Below are positions 1 to 13,834 of a DNA stretch of 35,260 nucleotides, piece after piece; position 1 is the stretch's first letter; each line of letters opens with the position of its first letter. A program made the position numbers and the translations under genes. Below the pieces are notes generated by a model, which had not been told where the DNA came from, made no database searches, and saw only the letters and a list, made by a program, of their open reading frames with translations. Source of the stretch: Zancudomyces culisetae (Eukaryota; Kickxellomycota; Harpellomycetes; Harpellales; Legeriomycetaceae); contig LSSK01000037.1 in NCBI GenBank assembly GCA_001969505.1, positions 1 through 35,260 of the forward strand, given 5' to 3'.

Positions 1-1155
1 TAGTATTAGAATTCCAAAATGGATAATTATGTACTTGAAATAAATATTTGTATTTTGATATAAGCAACTGAGGTGATGACGTTTTATTTTTATTTTTGGT
101 GTGTGGAGTGTTAGTACGCAAAATCAGAATATATGAGCAAAGATAAAACCATTAATAAGACAACGAATACAAAACCGAATATTTCCAACTGTATGGCCAT
201 CGTTTGATACATTACAACCCTTACAAAACACATTTTTTCAGGTTGGAAAATTTAACAGCGGGGGTTTTATGAACTCTTTTGATTATCTACAAAATGTAGA
301 ATAAACTAGTTTTCTTTTTCATTACTAACTGCTATACATATTTAATCTTGAGATCATTTAGTTAATATTAATTATACGTAAGTTCAGCACTGCGATTGAC
401 ATTGATAGTGTATATTTGATATTATAAACCATAATAGTATTAAATAATTCTGTTCTTTAATCTGATTCTAATGGTTCTATGCGGGGTTGTTTATTTTAAT
501 GCAAAATATAAATTCGAGTAATTGATATAAACACCACAAAAAGTAAAGACCCTTGATAAGTGAATCTCAGTAAAGATTGACTCTTGATATTATCCGTTTA
601 CTTGAAATTTTATTTTATTTAGGTAGGTAAGGATAACATATACTATGTCAAGCCTCTAACCCAATTAGTATGGATTGTTACAAAGATTACTTATTTAACC
701 AAATGTTTTATAGAGTTTTGACACCTTGGTTTTCGAACCTTGTTAAATATATACAGTATCAGCCAACCCGTAACATTATAACTAAAGCTGTTCTAGTGAC
801 CAAATGACACTTTAAATATATTTTGGGTATTAACCTTTGATGATTTAAAGTAAATGAACAGCTGTTATGACATTGTAAATATTAACAAATAAAACACGAT
901 TAATGATTTTTGAGTTGATCAAATAACTCCGTCTGGATTCAGTTAATAAATTTTGGATCAGTATTATTTAAAGAATTCTCCAAGATTAGTGTTTTTATTT
1001 TGGTACAAACTACCCAATAAAAAAAATATCCACAATTAAACATTATTCCGAGGTATACTTTAGCACAAACTGCTTGAAATTGTTTAACTACCCAAAAGAA
1101 TCTAAAATATAGAACTTTGAAAAAAAAGAACAAAAACAAAAAAAGCGGGTAAGAA
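1..1155. other. AT-rich intergenic spacer
   Basis: This stretch has no coding region I can support. It is AT-rich, with frequent stops in all frames. A 66-codon minus-strand reading frame at 939-1139 is made of low-complexity aromatic residues from A-rich DNA and looks fortuitous. The spacer includes the 3' flank of the HIR3-like gene, whose stop is at 1156-1158 on the minus strand. No tRNA-like box, repeat array or hairpin stood out. Confidence 0.6.
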
Positions 1156-4100
1156 TCAGTGCTTTAAAGCATCAAAAATATCAACCAAGCTGTGAATATT
1201 GGTTATCCATTTAGATTTTAACAATCTACCCTCGTCAATACTCGCAAGATATTTTTTCTGGCAACACGCCAAATACATATCAGGACGGTTGATCAGTATC
1301 TGCTGAGTGGAAAAGTCCAAAGCGTATAGCTTGTTGGAAAGGTTTGCAAACTCCAAAAACAAACAGTTTGGCAACAACAATTCTTCCCTTTCGCCGTAGG
1401 TTTGTGACATCCGAGTGGAAAACATCGATACAGGTGATTTCTGGTAGGTGCTGGTGGTTCGATGAACATTTAGGTTTAGGCTAGGATCGCCCGAAAACTG
1501 TTGAGGAGACCTGTTGTAGTTGAAAAGAGATTGCGTTGAATAAAATGGACATGTACTTGTTGAATGAAATCCTGGGAGCAAAAAACTCCAAAGCTTTTGA
1601 TTGTCGGTTGTTTGGTGGGAATTAAGCTCGGGATCGGGTGTGGATGAGTCCTGATAGTGTGACGAGCTATTGTTCAAATCTAGCATAAAATCGTCAACCA
1701 ACTCGACAAGACTAGGTCCATCTTGACCAGAAATGTCGTGGCTCGTTTCAGAAGAGAGGGAGCCATCAGTGATAAAATAGGATGGGGAGGATTTTCCAAA
1801 AAATGTCAACAGTCTGCAGTATATATCGATGGAGAGCAAATCAACATCATATACAAAGTAAGGATCGTTAAGCGGCAACTGTTCAAAGACTTGAGGATTG
1901 AAATTGGATGGAATTTTGCGGATGTTTGCAAACAGGCGATGCAAAAACAACAATAAAAAGTATGTCTGCTTATAAAGCGACAGAAAATAGTTATCCAAGG
2001 ACGAATGGGCAGAGGAACGCTTCCCTATATACAGCAGTCGCTTAATCCTAGCAAGCATGGATCTATGGCATATGTCAAGTTTGTGTTTATCGATATTCAA
2101 AAACATAGGCCCACAGAAAAAGGTTGACTGAAAGTCGTCTATGGCGGCTGTGTTGGTTGATTGGTAGAATGGAACTAATTTGAAAAACGTGCAGCATGAA
2201 TTCACAACGTACTTGTATTTTTTCACAATAAGTTTGTAGAGATACAGCCTTGCAATGTTACATATAATTTCCCTGTTTAGAAACACATTTTCGGTGACAA
2301 TGACTTTTTTACATGCTGTGTGAAAGTCATCAACCCCAGAAATGAATGTTTGGCACCAAGAATAGTAATCAAGACTAGTCGAATATGCCTTTGCAGAACT
2401 GTCAGATACGTTGTAAATAATTTTTATGGCAAACAGCGCATACTTTTCGGCGTAATAGTAGAACTTTCCGGAAAACTCCATCTCGGTTTTGTAAAAGCTG
2501 GTAAGCCCGCGACCTCCACTCAGCTTTAAATGCACAATATTGGATATACTGTTCCTTGCCTTTACGAAATCTCTGAAAAAGTGGTAATAAATATATGCCT
2601 GTAAAAATACATATTTATGATGCGTTTTTTTCTTGTCGAAAACAGACATTTGTTCCAACAAATGAAGAATGGTTGTGAATACTGATTTTTTGGAATATAT
2701 CAGGTTACCCCGACACTGAGGACACAAACTATCTTGCTCTTTAGTCTTTGGGCTGGTTTTTGTAGTATAGTGGGAGAGCTTTTGTTTCTTCTTGGGACTG
2801 GCTGGGGGATCGTCGCCTTCATCGCTGCTGATAACATAAACCTCTTTGTTTGAATTTTTAACAGAATCGTGCTTGTATATTACACTGCCTCCCGCATTGG
2901 ATTTTCCAGCCTCACCACGAAATGAGCCGGAAAATGAACGGGATCTGATATCGGGGCTGGTTTGAGAGGAAACTGAAGCATCATCAACATTATCCTCTAT
3001 AATTTTGGGGAATCCCGGCAAGCTAGAGATATATTTTGCAGCACGACATGTACAGATAGCATCACACAATAACAATTTAGTTAAAGTTGCCAGAAATTTT
3101 ACTAATGGTTCAATGCAAAGATCGGTAAACCCAGTCAGAATATTTCCAGTTCCTGACTCGGGCTTTCCTGGTAGTAATGGTTGCTTATATCCCATATACA
3201 AGGCTTTGATAAACATCAGACAGGCTTCGGGCTTCATGTTCAGTTTAGAGAGCGTTTTGGCCAGTAGTAGCTCCAGCGATACTTGATTAAACAAAGGGAC
3301 AGTTGAACTGTATAGCATCTGTTGTTTGGATTTAAGCACCAAGTTGTAGACTGATGAATACAATATGTTTGAAAACGATTTGTTGTCATTAAACGGGAAT
3401 GATGACATTCTATATAATAGCGATGCAGTAGAATAGTACAGTTCATAGGGGATCGAAATGGAAGCGGGCAAACAATTTTCTGTATCAATAGCAGCGTCGC
3501 TCTCAAACAGCCTAATCGCCTGAGCAAAACACAATAGAGCTACCTTGTAGCTCCAGACAATATTGTATGAACGAACAGGGTACTCGTCATCATCATCGTC
3601 ATCACCATCGTCATCACCATTTCCATCCTCATTATTACTACTATTACCTTTACCTTTACTTTTACCATCATCCTTATCTTTGTCTTTATCTTTACCGCTA
3701 CGACAATTTGTAGTTGTTTCTGGATACATTTCAAGTGCCTTATTTTCAAAAGCGGATGTAGAAGTAGTTTTTTCAGCAGCAATGGCAGCCGCAGTAGTCG
3801 AATTAGAAGCCAAGGAACTTTGCTCAATGGATGAAGATGACAAACTGAGATGTTGAGTAAAGGTCCTTGATTTCTCTGGTTCTTTACCTGTAACCATACT
3901 TGTACCTGTACCCGTACTTGTGCCAGACTTAAGATCTGCGTCTGCATTTGTATTTGTATTTGTATTTGTGTCGTTGTTTTTGTCTGTGTCTCCATCCGAA
4001 CTTGACTTTGTTTTTGGTTTTGGCAACATTTCGGAAACACTATCTGCACCCGAAATAAGCAAATAATCTACTCGTTCCAAGACAGATTGCCCCAAGACAT

Positions 4101-7100
4101 ACCAGTTAGCCCAATGTTTGGGGTTGAAGTGCAGGTTTATATAACACATGTTGATGATGCTTGCAAACTCAAACGCAGAACGGAGAGGATCGGAATACTT
4201 TTTGACACGGATCGCATCTCTCTGAATCGAAGCGTAAATAAAATAAATATTTGAATACATATCTGAAACGATACCATTTGTATCTGAGTTCATAAACACT
4301 GGTTTGGGTGTAGAAGAGTGAGTATCGGCGCTAAATTCCGATAAAATTTTTTGATAGTTGAATTTGTTCAGGTAATTCCGCACGGATGTTGCATTGAACA
4401 AGAGCGAATTGAGTGCACTGTTATTCATCCCCAAACTATTGGCTATAGCCACAGTCCCACTTTCCTCGCTCCTTCTTTCCAAATTACCAGAGCTGTTTGA
4501 AGCATGCAAAGTCAAGTTAACCAGTGTGAAAAGATCGTTGTTGGCCGTAAACTCGGCACACGACTCGTATACAAGCTCAATTAATCCCCTTCTTTGCTTC
4601 AGAATACCCGGTTTGTTGTTTCTAAACGACTCATATAGTTGGTTTTTCAAAAGTGCAAAAATCACTGATGTAGTCTGGATACTCATTTCGCTCCCTGTGT
4701 CCTCTCCATCCTCCCCCTCTCCATCCTCCCCCTCACCACCACGACCACAACAACCATCATCACTGTTGTTGTTGTATTGATAGTGTACTACAATCTCCCA
4801 CAATTCGTTCTGCAATTCTACTTCAACCGAAACATCGTAAACGCACAGTACACTCTGGATAAATAGACCAATTGCTTTCTGCATTACATCTGGATCGCCT
4901 TGCTGCTGGTTAACAGTAGCAAACCGCGCTTTATCACGACAGTAATCTTTGTAATGTTTGGATATAAATCCACCACTTAAATCTACCACTAAACCACCAA
5001 AACCTGATTTGTGTTCCAGATATACATCCATTTGGATTTTATCGCCACTCTCCGTATGTGCTGCGGTTTCAGCGTCGCTTTTTTCGTTGTTGAGTGATTT
5101 TTGACCATCCGTTTCCATCTTATCATCAGAAACCTGTGGCTGAGATATTTTTTCAGGATCTTGATATGTACACAGCCCAAATTTACCCATGATATGGTGT
5201 AAACAATATAGTATTGTAAATACTGCATTTGTTTTTCCAATATCCATTTCAAAACGCTTGGTTTCCTTCTGAATTAGAAAAACTAAAACGCTTGAAAGTT
5301 GAACAATCAGAGTGATGTACCTGTCGGGAACAACTTTTTTGATCATTTCTATCCAGTTTACCTCCCGATCCAAAATATCCTCAACACAAATAGGCAGAAA
5401 ATGAACCATCACTAGCAACATTTTACTGTACTCTCTGATCACCAGCTTGGTAATAACATCAACGAGATAGTTCACATACTGCTTACCATCCGCGTCCTTG
5501 GTCTCGTCACTGCTAAATACACCCGAATCTTTTATAAAATCGACCAGAGTGCCTCCTGAGCCATCCATTTTATTCCCCATAAACCCTGGTACCTTTTTGA
5601 TGAGCATATACAACTTTGATAACGTTTGAATTACTCTGGCTATCAGTTGACCCAATTGATGGGCAGTATTCTGTAGGTATAGTTTGTGTATTAATTTGGC
5701 TAAATCAACAATAAGCACCAAAACAGCCGCCTTCACATTTCCAACGCTGTAATACGATGTATACAACAACTCACACAAGTAGCTGTCATCTACTTCACTC
5801 CCAGTACTTTTACCAGAATTCTCGTCACCTGTATGTGCTTCTTGTTGCGATAATGGTATTATTTCATGTAGCTTGGACATTGATCGTTTGAAAATCGGTC
5901 CAATCAACTCAATGACCATACCATATTCGCCGGTAGAAAAATAACCACTACATTTGGAAATTTTCTCGACATATTCAATTGCGGATATTTTGCCTGTAAA
6001 AAACTCGACCAATGTTGATTTATTGATCGATTTTTTTGGTACTACAGCTACACACCCATCTTGAAATGTTTCCACGCCTCCCATTAATAAATATCGGTAA
6101 TAGTAGTTGTAAAGAGTCTCAAATAGCCCATATGTTTCATCCATGGGTTTTTTCTTGAGCTTGTTGTATTTTAAAATTATCTTATTGACGCCTGCAATGT
6201 TTTGTGACATTGCAATACACGTCTTGAGAGCGCTTTTAGAAGACACTGTTTCATTCAGGCAAACCCCAATCCGATATTTATTGTAATTTAGTATTAGTAT
6301 CAGAAATGGTTCTAAATCCAACGTTGTCCGCAGATTCGAATTTTTGTTCATTCTCTCTTTGATTTTGAGTCTAGCTAATTCTTCTACTATCAAATCACCC
6401 CACCTGTTGAATAAATCTACAACCTTCAAGTCGACTCCATTATCGCAGTTTTGTTCCAATTGCGTTTCAACATAGCTTGAAATAAGATCTAAAGAATATA
6501 GCGATAGTTCAATACCTTTCACGTCTGAATCGACTCTTTTCCCGTTTTGTATCTTATGCGAGTGAAAGCGCGTTTTGCTATAGTCAATAAACACCTGCCC
6601 ACCCATAATTATCAATCTTGCCAACAAATAGTACAACTTTGCGTCCTTGTGAATTAAAGCATGTCGCTGTTTAAAATGCATTACTTCCTGGATGAACAAA
6701 AATACAAACCCGTATATTCCGCCGTTTCTACTCCCTATGACTTTTTCGAGAGTATCTACAAACTCTAATGTTGAGTTGCTAAACACACAACTGTTTTGCA
6801 CCTTATCACCCATACCTTTTTGTTTTCTGCGCGATCTGGTGCTATCATTATTGGTGTATGTAGACAAAATCTGCCTCAGATTCGTTACGCTTGTATTTAT
6901 AACTTCACACTTGTCTATCGACTCCCGTTCAAACACATCACTTTGTAACAATTCGCCAAAGATCGGCCACATTTTGTGTTTCAACAACATGCTATATGGG
7001 TCGTTTTCTTTATTCGCCGCCGCAATTGCATTTTCATTTTCCTTCCTTGTTCTCACAATACCAGTGCGCTCAGTTGGCCTAGTACCACAATAATCCTCCA

Positions 7101-9209
7101 AATAAAACATCAACTTGGTCAATTTTTCATCCTCTTGATTACGCAGCTCATCCTCCACATTTTTGCGAGGAAACTCTAACGTTGCATTCAACCCACCTGT
7201 TGTGTTGTTCAAAAATTCTCCTGCTTTAAGACCCAACTCGTTACTGCTACCGTTATCCGTACTCGAAGTCTTGCTCATGTTGCGTACTCTTGTCGATCTT
7301 CGTGTTACAACTTGTGCTGCCTCTTCAGTCTGTTCCCCATTTTCGGCCCCCTCTTTCTCTGTATCATCTGTGCATGTGGTGTCTGATAACTCTTTTCCGG
7401 GATTCTCGGTGTTCTCATTATTCTCGATAGCTTTTTCTGTTTCAACCGCATCTGTCGGTGACGAATCACCAATAGTATTTTTCTCGGTGTTAGCATCCAC
7501 GTTTTCCTCAGCACCCTGGTTTTGAGTAATCAATTTAGAATCCATCTCCATATCAGCCAATTCAGTCACATTCGGACTGAGACTGGAGCCATCCGCTCCT
7601 TTGTCTTCTTTCAGCAATATTTTTGCTCCTAAAATGTTCAGGTTACTTTTCAATTTCTCTTGGTTTGTCTCTATCAAAATGCTTTGAAACCTTTGAACAA
7701 CCTTTTCTGCAATTTTTTCAACGCCCTCACCCGAATTAAATACGATTTCCACGGGTTTCACAGCTGTGTTGTTGCGAATTTCTACATCAGTTGACCTTTT
7801 GTTCATTTTGACTCCAATTCCCTCATATAATTTTTTCTTAAAGTCATGAACAATATCCCCAGTTTCGTGGAATGCTGGTTTGTATGATTGTTTGAAATAC
7901 TGTATCTCGGCTTTTGTTTTCCTCAAGCTCTCGTGGTTTTTAGCATTAATAAAGTCCTGTACAAGCGGGTCAAAAACCAAAAAGTCAGCCTGTATAGATT
8001 GTCCAATATTTAATATCCGCCCAGCTGTCTCGGTATCTTGCTGCAAAATTGCTGTGTAAAACAACCCTTCCAGACCCCACCACCCATATGGATCCAGATT
8101 CTTACCTTTTAAATTCAAAGTAAAGGCACTAGTGTCACTATTTCTTTCGAAGAGACCTCGGTTCGGTGCTAAATAGCTACCAATCATCGGATTATTCTGA
8201 AGCTGTTTGCTATCACTCACATCTACATTCTCAACTAGATAATCCCAACCCTGGAAGCAAAGGCTTGAGTTAAACACACATTCTTCAAATGCTTTTGCAG
8301 AACGTTCATATTTACCTAACGATATGCATACACCTCCAAGTATATAAAGCGACTTTACATCTTTTTTGTTAAGAACGGTTGCGTATCTATACTTTTTTTC
8401 TGCATCCACCAACTGTTTTTTGACTTCGCTTAAGGTACTTTTGTTCATTGCAGAGTCCTGCTTATCTACCATAGAATCTAGCATTACGTGAATCCGTACC
8501 CATTCCCTCACCGAAAGAGCTTCATTAATATCATTTGTTGAAAATAGCACCTTTTGGGACTCTTCTTCTAGATCTCTCAATAGTTCTCTCGTTCTATATA
8601 TTCTAGCAGCCCCAAGTGTTTTTAAAACCAGCCATTTGAGTTTGTTTATGGCTTTAATCTCATCAAGAGTGACAATTATCCTTTCGTTTTCATTTATTGA
8701 TTCATTCTCTTTTTCATTATCAGATACCTCCTTCATTTCGTCTTCCTCGCTTTCCAGTATATATTTCTAGTTATAATGTATAATAAATATGATAAAAATA
8801 TTTTTATTCTCTCAAAACTAAATTAAGTTTCAATATAGTACTTATTCGTATCTGATTGAAATACCTCTGTTGACAATACATCTGAATCGAGTATTTCGGC
8901 AAGAATACTGATTGCTTCTTGATATTTCTTTTCTTTCAAAATAAAGAGTATCTCGTGATACTTTTCAAACAGCCCGTCAATCTATGTTTGCAATAAAATA
9001 CTTGCTATACTTTATGTTCCTCTGGCGCTTTGATTTCGATTGCTATATCTTTGCCTTAATTTTCAGTGACTTACCTTTTCTTCTAGTATTTCCTCTTCTT
9101 CCTCTCCAGCCTCTTCTTCTCCACCCACTACCCCTTGGCCCTCCTCCTCTTCGTATTCTGGATAATTAATCGGTATGAACGGAAATTCTTTGTACTCCAT
9201 AATGGTCAT
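1156..9209 (-). CDS. HIR3: HIR3/CABIN1-like histone chaperone complex subunit
   Basis: Proposed exons are 9209-9075, 8981-8865 and 8766-1156, all phase 0, giving about 2620 residues. Hir3/CABIN1 is the TPR scaffold of the HIR/HIRA complex, which deposits H3-H4 independently of replication in the nucleus. The N-terminal exons align by eye with CABIN1 (FEKYHEILFILKEKKYQEA, then TPR helices through GKYERSAKAFEECVF). A basic RRSTRVR motif at residues 573-579 matches the RRSARVR motif of human CABIN1. A second TPR-like block with HWANWYVLGQSV lies near residue 1630. Low-complexity tracts are frequent: NT and GT repeats, KD repeats, and an aspartate run near residue 1800. A CPQC pair occurs near residue 2097. 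The 9209 ATG is used because the frame farther upstream opens only with TTG. A six-codon out-of-frame uORF (9234-9214) stops 4 nt before this ATG. The protein is longer than yeast Hir3 or human CABIN1. The family call is strong; the first two exons are inferred. Confidence 0.8.
3577..3700 (-). repeat. Asp-rich and Lys-Asp codon repeat inside HIR3
   Basis: On the coding (minus) strand this is imperfect GAT/GAC trinucleotide repeat encoding an aspartate-rich run, preceded by lysine-aspartate and lysine-glycine repeats. It lies in an unconserved linker between TPR blocks. Such tracts commonly vary in length between strains. A smaller TTTGTA-type repeat near 3947-3972 encodes alternating Asn-Thr in the same linker. 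Confidence 0.75.
4687..4745 (-). repeat. Gly-Glu-Asp coding minisatellite in HIR3
   Basis: The plus strand shows repeats of a CTCCATCCTCCCC-like unit. Read on the coding strand this gives tandem GEDGEGEDGE-type residues. The reading frame is kept, and the tract sits in a disordered acidic linker. It is a simple repeat within the gene, not a mobile element. Confidence 0.65.
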
Positions 9210-10565
9210 TGTTCTATAAATCTGCAGTTCCCATTTATTTTGCAAATTGAAAAGTATTTTTCGGTATATCTGCTATTCTTTGTTTTATTAATGCCTGAAT
9301 GAGAACACAAAATGCGTTTTTGTAATAAATTGCTGTTACTAGTTCAATTGATTTTAAATAATGATCAGCATATTCTCTCTTAAACTCATGCGCACAAAAA
9401 CATTTGGAATTGTTTATTTATTTACTCGCTAATTATTTATTTTTCATTTATTTTTTCGTATATTTTCGTATAATTTTTTTTCAAATTCAAATTAATTTAG
9501 CTCAGATTTCCCCCTCCCCCAACCTTCTCATCATTTAAACCAAAACGCGAAACTGTATGAAAATATAAAATGATAGAACAATATGCATATGAGCCAGCGT
9601 GCTTACAAACTCAGCATGCAAATCTAAATGAACTATAATACCATCACCACTTTAAGCAATACTGCCCTAGTTCAACTGTCAGATCACACTCAGCAATCAC
9701 CTCAATGATCACCATTCACCGTTTTTGTATATTTCTTCTTTAATAATAAGTGCTTGTAGCAAAATGTGAGGCTGCACATCCCCTTTATAACTTCATATAC
9801 CACCGACCCGCACAAATTTTCTAAACAAATGGAAAACCCGAGCTGGTAGACAGCATCAACTTTAGGTTCTCAAACAGCCTCCCTTGGATAAAAACCCAAA
9901 CAGACAAAAAACTCGAAAGAAAAAGAAACGACGAGTGAACGTCACTTCCTCTCCTCACCAGCTTCCATCTGTTTGGAATTTTCGGATTTTTTATAGCAAT
10001 GGTGTAATATTACGGAATCGGCAAACCACAAAAGATCTCTCCAATGGAAAGATCCCAAAAATTTCCGATGCAGAGTATTGCATTAATGAATGATAAAGAA
10101 ATCCAGTGACCAATGATCACTGTCCCCTATACTACTGGTTAATTTGTAGCACAAGAGTTATGGGGACAATTTGTTATTTTTGGTAAATCGATGCTTTTTT
10201 TTTTGATTAAATTGGAAAATAGCATCAGAAAGTCGCAGAAACTAGGGATCTGTTATTAGCACCACAACACACAGGTAACTTGATATACATACTATCTTTT
10301 GTCCTAAAAGACTCAAAAAGCAACACTAAACTCCCATGCAATGATAACACATTAAAAATCCGTTATATATATATTATTAATTTTTCGTTAATCTAACTTT
10401 GTATATTTCGCTCTTGAAAAAAGTGTATTGAAAAATATGTATTCTATAAGATAATATGATCCTGTACAACCAATAGTTCATGATCAATAAAAAGCAACAG
10501 GCCGGATACACGGTGCGTAGACAAAAGAAGTAAGTCTAAGCCAGCACGCACCAGAAGAGTGGGAG
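9210..10565. other. Intergenic region between HIR3 5' end and carrier 3' end
   Basis: This 1.36 kb spacer holds the presumed HIR3 promoter and the 3' flank of the mitochondrial carrier gene. I see no supportable gene. A 69-codon plus-strand frame at 9884-10093 has no recognisable product. The only distinctive motif is CCCCCTCCCCC at 9510-9520, about 300 bp upstream of the HIR3 start. Related C/G-run motifs recur in other spacers of the window. Confidence 0.6.
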
Positions 10566-12043
10566 TTATAAGGGCTTTGCATAGTCTGTCAGAATTTCTC
10601 GAACATATTCATAAACAGTGAGATTTAGCGCGTGTAGCGGAAATGCCCTTATCAAAGTTACACTAATCCCTCGGTACACTCCCCGAAAACCATAACGATC
10701 AAGGTTATACTTGAAGCACTTGATAGGTGACATGTATTTATGCGGATAGGCTAATGAATCCTTTTGAACTATAGACTTGACCAAATCAATGGGAAAGATG
10801 ATTAGCCAGGCAACCACACCACAAAATCCTCCAGCTATCATATGTATTAATGGATCTGCGTTATTGCTGCCTAATCGGGTCCGCTTAAGCGTTTCCTTGA
10901 ATAGCTCATAGGTACTAAAATAGATTCCAGTGCCAAAAAAATCGCGAACTATTTGAAAAAAAACAGGTATATAAGTTAGGATAGTATTCGAGATAATAAT
11001 GATGTCAATTTTTACTACTTACCAACATGGATTCCTAAACCAGTGTATAGCCCAAAAACCCCCCTTGTTTGTACAATTTTTTTAATAGAAGCAAAATTAG
11101 ACATTTTCCCATTTTTGGAAAAATACATCTTTTCAACTCTAGAGTTCACAGCTTGTAGATTATTTAAAGCTGCCAGCCTGGCTTGGTATACTTTGGGATC
11201 CAATAGACCCTTTTTCGCTACCTCGGCCTTGAGCTTCTCTATTTTTGACAACTGTTCTTTATGAATTAAGCTGGCCAGTTGCATTTGGATTTTTATCAGC
11301 TCTAATGGGGCTGCAAACACGGCAACGAATGAACCAGATATACCACCAGATATGACTGAATTAAAGAATATTGATTTTAGACTCTTTTGTTTGCTATCAT
11401 TCACCATTCCCGCCTCGGTTTTACTTTCGGGATACATTAATTTATTAACTTTATTTTTCGAGTATTCGTATATTGAGAATGATGTTGATTTAGTTAGAGA
11501 AATCGTCAATAGAGGCGGTAGTATTCCTATTTACCGTAAAAGAATATCCATCTTTCTTGGTTAAATCAACATTTAAACAAGAAGTATACAAAAATGGCAA
11601 AAAGAAAAGTAATATAATCTCATTGTTAATCACTGACCTCGGTAAAGCCCAAAGAAACCTTCCTCTGCGATTGTCACTTTTGCACATTTAAAGATAGATT
11701 TATAATTATATGTTTGCATTCTCGTCTTTAGCGAGTCGAACGGGTACCCGGCTACGACCCCACATACTGCTGCAGAGGAGCCGGCAAGGAATATTCTGTT
11801 TGCTATTTTTTGTTTATCTTGTAATTAGCTATCAAGATTGATATCAGCGATAAGTCTATCCCTCTATTCTCCTCATTTCAACATTTCCCTGTCAAACCTG
11901 TTAGTAAAAAAAATAATTGAGTATAAAAAAAGCATAATAACAGAAAAATTACCATAAACTACTTTCTTAAACCTCTTTTCAAATTCGAAGCTCTGATTGT
12001 CCTTAGACATTTCGTCTGAACCTACTTTAGAATCGTCCGCCAT
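10566..12043 (-). CDS. Mitochondrial carrier (SLC25) family protein
   Basis: Four exons (12043-11953, 11802-11638, 11526-11023, 10948-10566) join in phase to encode 380 residues. The product is a six-helix inner-membrane metabolite carrier built of three repeats. The three signature motifs are visible: PFDSLK at 51-56, PLELIK at 159-164 and PIDLVK at 306-311. They are followed by the usual second-half motifs EEGFFGLYRG, TRGVFGLYTG and RYGFRGVYRG. The second repeat carries an unusually long matrix loop (about 170-240) rich in Lys and Glu and predicted helical. The substrate cannot be assigned; the overall look resembles the acylcarnitine/basic amino acid branch, but that is only an impression. 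Exon 1 (MADDSKV...) has no presequence, as usual for the family. The acceptor before exon 2 (AAAATAG at 11803) was chosen because the nearer CTAACAG leads to an immediate in-frame stop. Confidence 0.88.
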
Positions 12044-13834
12044 TTATCCTATCCATTCTATCTGGGAAAGGTATATTAACGCGCTAAAAAGTCGATACGA
12101 TTCCTGTAAATCCACAAGTTCCTCGTTGGTTCTGTTACAAACAGGTGATATTCATATTATATTTTTATTTGTGTCTTTTATTTTTATCTGAATTGTTTCA
12201 TCGTTTATTTGTTCCTGCTTTTTTTTTTCCCATTTAATGTTTGATACAATTTTGCAAAATTGCCAATCAATCATTTGACATATGACAGGGAAATAAAAGA
12301 ATACCAAAAAAGTGTTATTGTGAAATATTTGTTTATCACTCTAATTTGATTCACTACCAAGATAGATATATGAAATTTGTATAGTCAAGGAGGACTCGCC
12401 TTTAAGATCCATTGACGCTCTTTTCTCAATATGTAAAGGCTATAACCAATATGGATCATGACTATTGCTCATACTTTTCAAAACAAGTGTGCAAAATGCT
12501 ACTATTCAAGCCTAGAGGCAACGAAAAACATATGATACTCACCATTACCAAAAATACACCTATAATTGCAATCAAATAGGCATTAGGGTTAGAAAACTTT
12601 AAATATCATACTTTGCATGCTATTATACAGCTACAAAAATTCTTATCCTTTTTATATCTTTGGCACACATGTTGCGTTTTGTATGTAATGGTGCTGTTTA
12701 TCTATTACAAAAAAATTGCGGTTAATATATATTTGATTTTTCAGGCGCGCAAATATAACAAGACAGATTAATGATGATGAATGATTTTGCAATCATCTGT
12801 ACATTAATTGATTTTCATTAGATACTTTAACTAAGAAAACATATTTTATGCATGACTATAGTCAGTGGTATATGTGGATATGATAGTGTACACAAATGGT
12901 GACAACCCAGCTAGTTATTATCACTAACATATGACATTGATGATGGTTTTAATAATGCTCACTCTAAAATCACCAATTTTTGCCTTGATGTAATTCTTAA
13001 TTTTATTATTAAAAAACATACACATAACACCATTAACAACAACAAAAATGGGCAGTGATAACCTTCAGAACGTCCAAGAATATATCAAGTATCAGTCAAT
13101 ATAAAAGATATTATATACGAGCCATTTACAGCATACGCATAGAGAGATTAATCTCCAGGATCTGTTGTCTGTGTCTAGTTTATTACGTTTAACCAACATT
13201 TGTTTAAACTGGAAATACAACAGATGGGTCTGCTGACAATTGAACAATAAAGGAGCCGAGTATAAGCCGCAACAAACAAGAGTGTTGCAGTTGGGTTCGG
13301 GCTTTCTCTTCAAGTGTCACTTGCATCATAAATCAAAAAAGTTAGTCTTTAACGTGCCACAGTCAGGTTTTTTCAGGTATAATTATATTACACCCTCTAA
13401 TAGTACTATTGAGGTATAGCCAGTGTCAAGAACGCTAAAAATAGGTTGCTAAACGGCAAGAATGGACAGCTTAGTTGCAAAAAATGTTTTCTGGCCTTTA
13501 TTCAAGTTGTTTTCTTTTTTTTAAATTTTTTTTGTTTTTTTTAGGAGTTTAATGGCGAATGGTTGCTGGGTTTTTTTTATAGCATCATTTTTTTATCTTT
13601 GGGGAAATCGGACAATAATGATTTTTTGCGAATCAACTAGCTTCTCTGCTATTCAATTTGGATTTTTCTCATAATTACGATGATAAAAAGTGGGTCATCA
13701 AACTGTAAATCAGGAAAATGCACAAAAATGTTATTGTGTAATATCAGAAAAATTAAGGAAAAAAATTTTTTTTTAATAGCCTTTAGATTAAATATAAGAT
13801 TTATACAAGGGCATAAAACACAAACAGTATTTTT
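12044..13834. other. Long divergent intergenic region (carrier / glycyl-tRNA synthetase)
   Basis: About 1.8 kb without a supportable gene lies between the divergently transcribed carrier and glycyl-tRNA synthetase genes. It is AT-rich, with long T tracts at 13500-13580 and an A7T9 tract around 13759-13774 just upstream of the synthetase gene. Reading frames of 60-73 codons here show no family resemblance. I could not recognise a tRNA or snRNA in either orientation. Confidence 0.55.

Noticed and set aside
939-1139. 66-codon minus-strand frame
   Set aside because: Low-complexity Phe/Tyr/Val-rich translation of A-rich DNA, starting without convincing context.
9884-10093. 69-codon plus-strand frame in the HIR3-carrier spacer
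   Set aside because: No family resemblance, poor context, and composition like the spacer.
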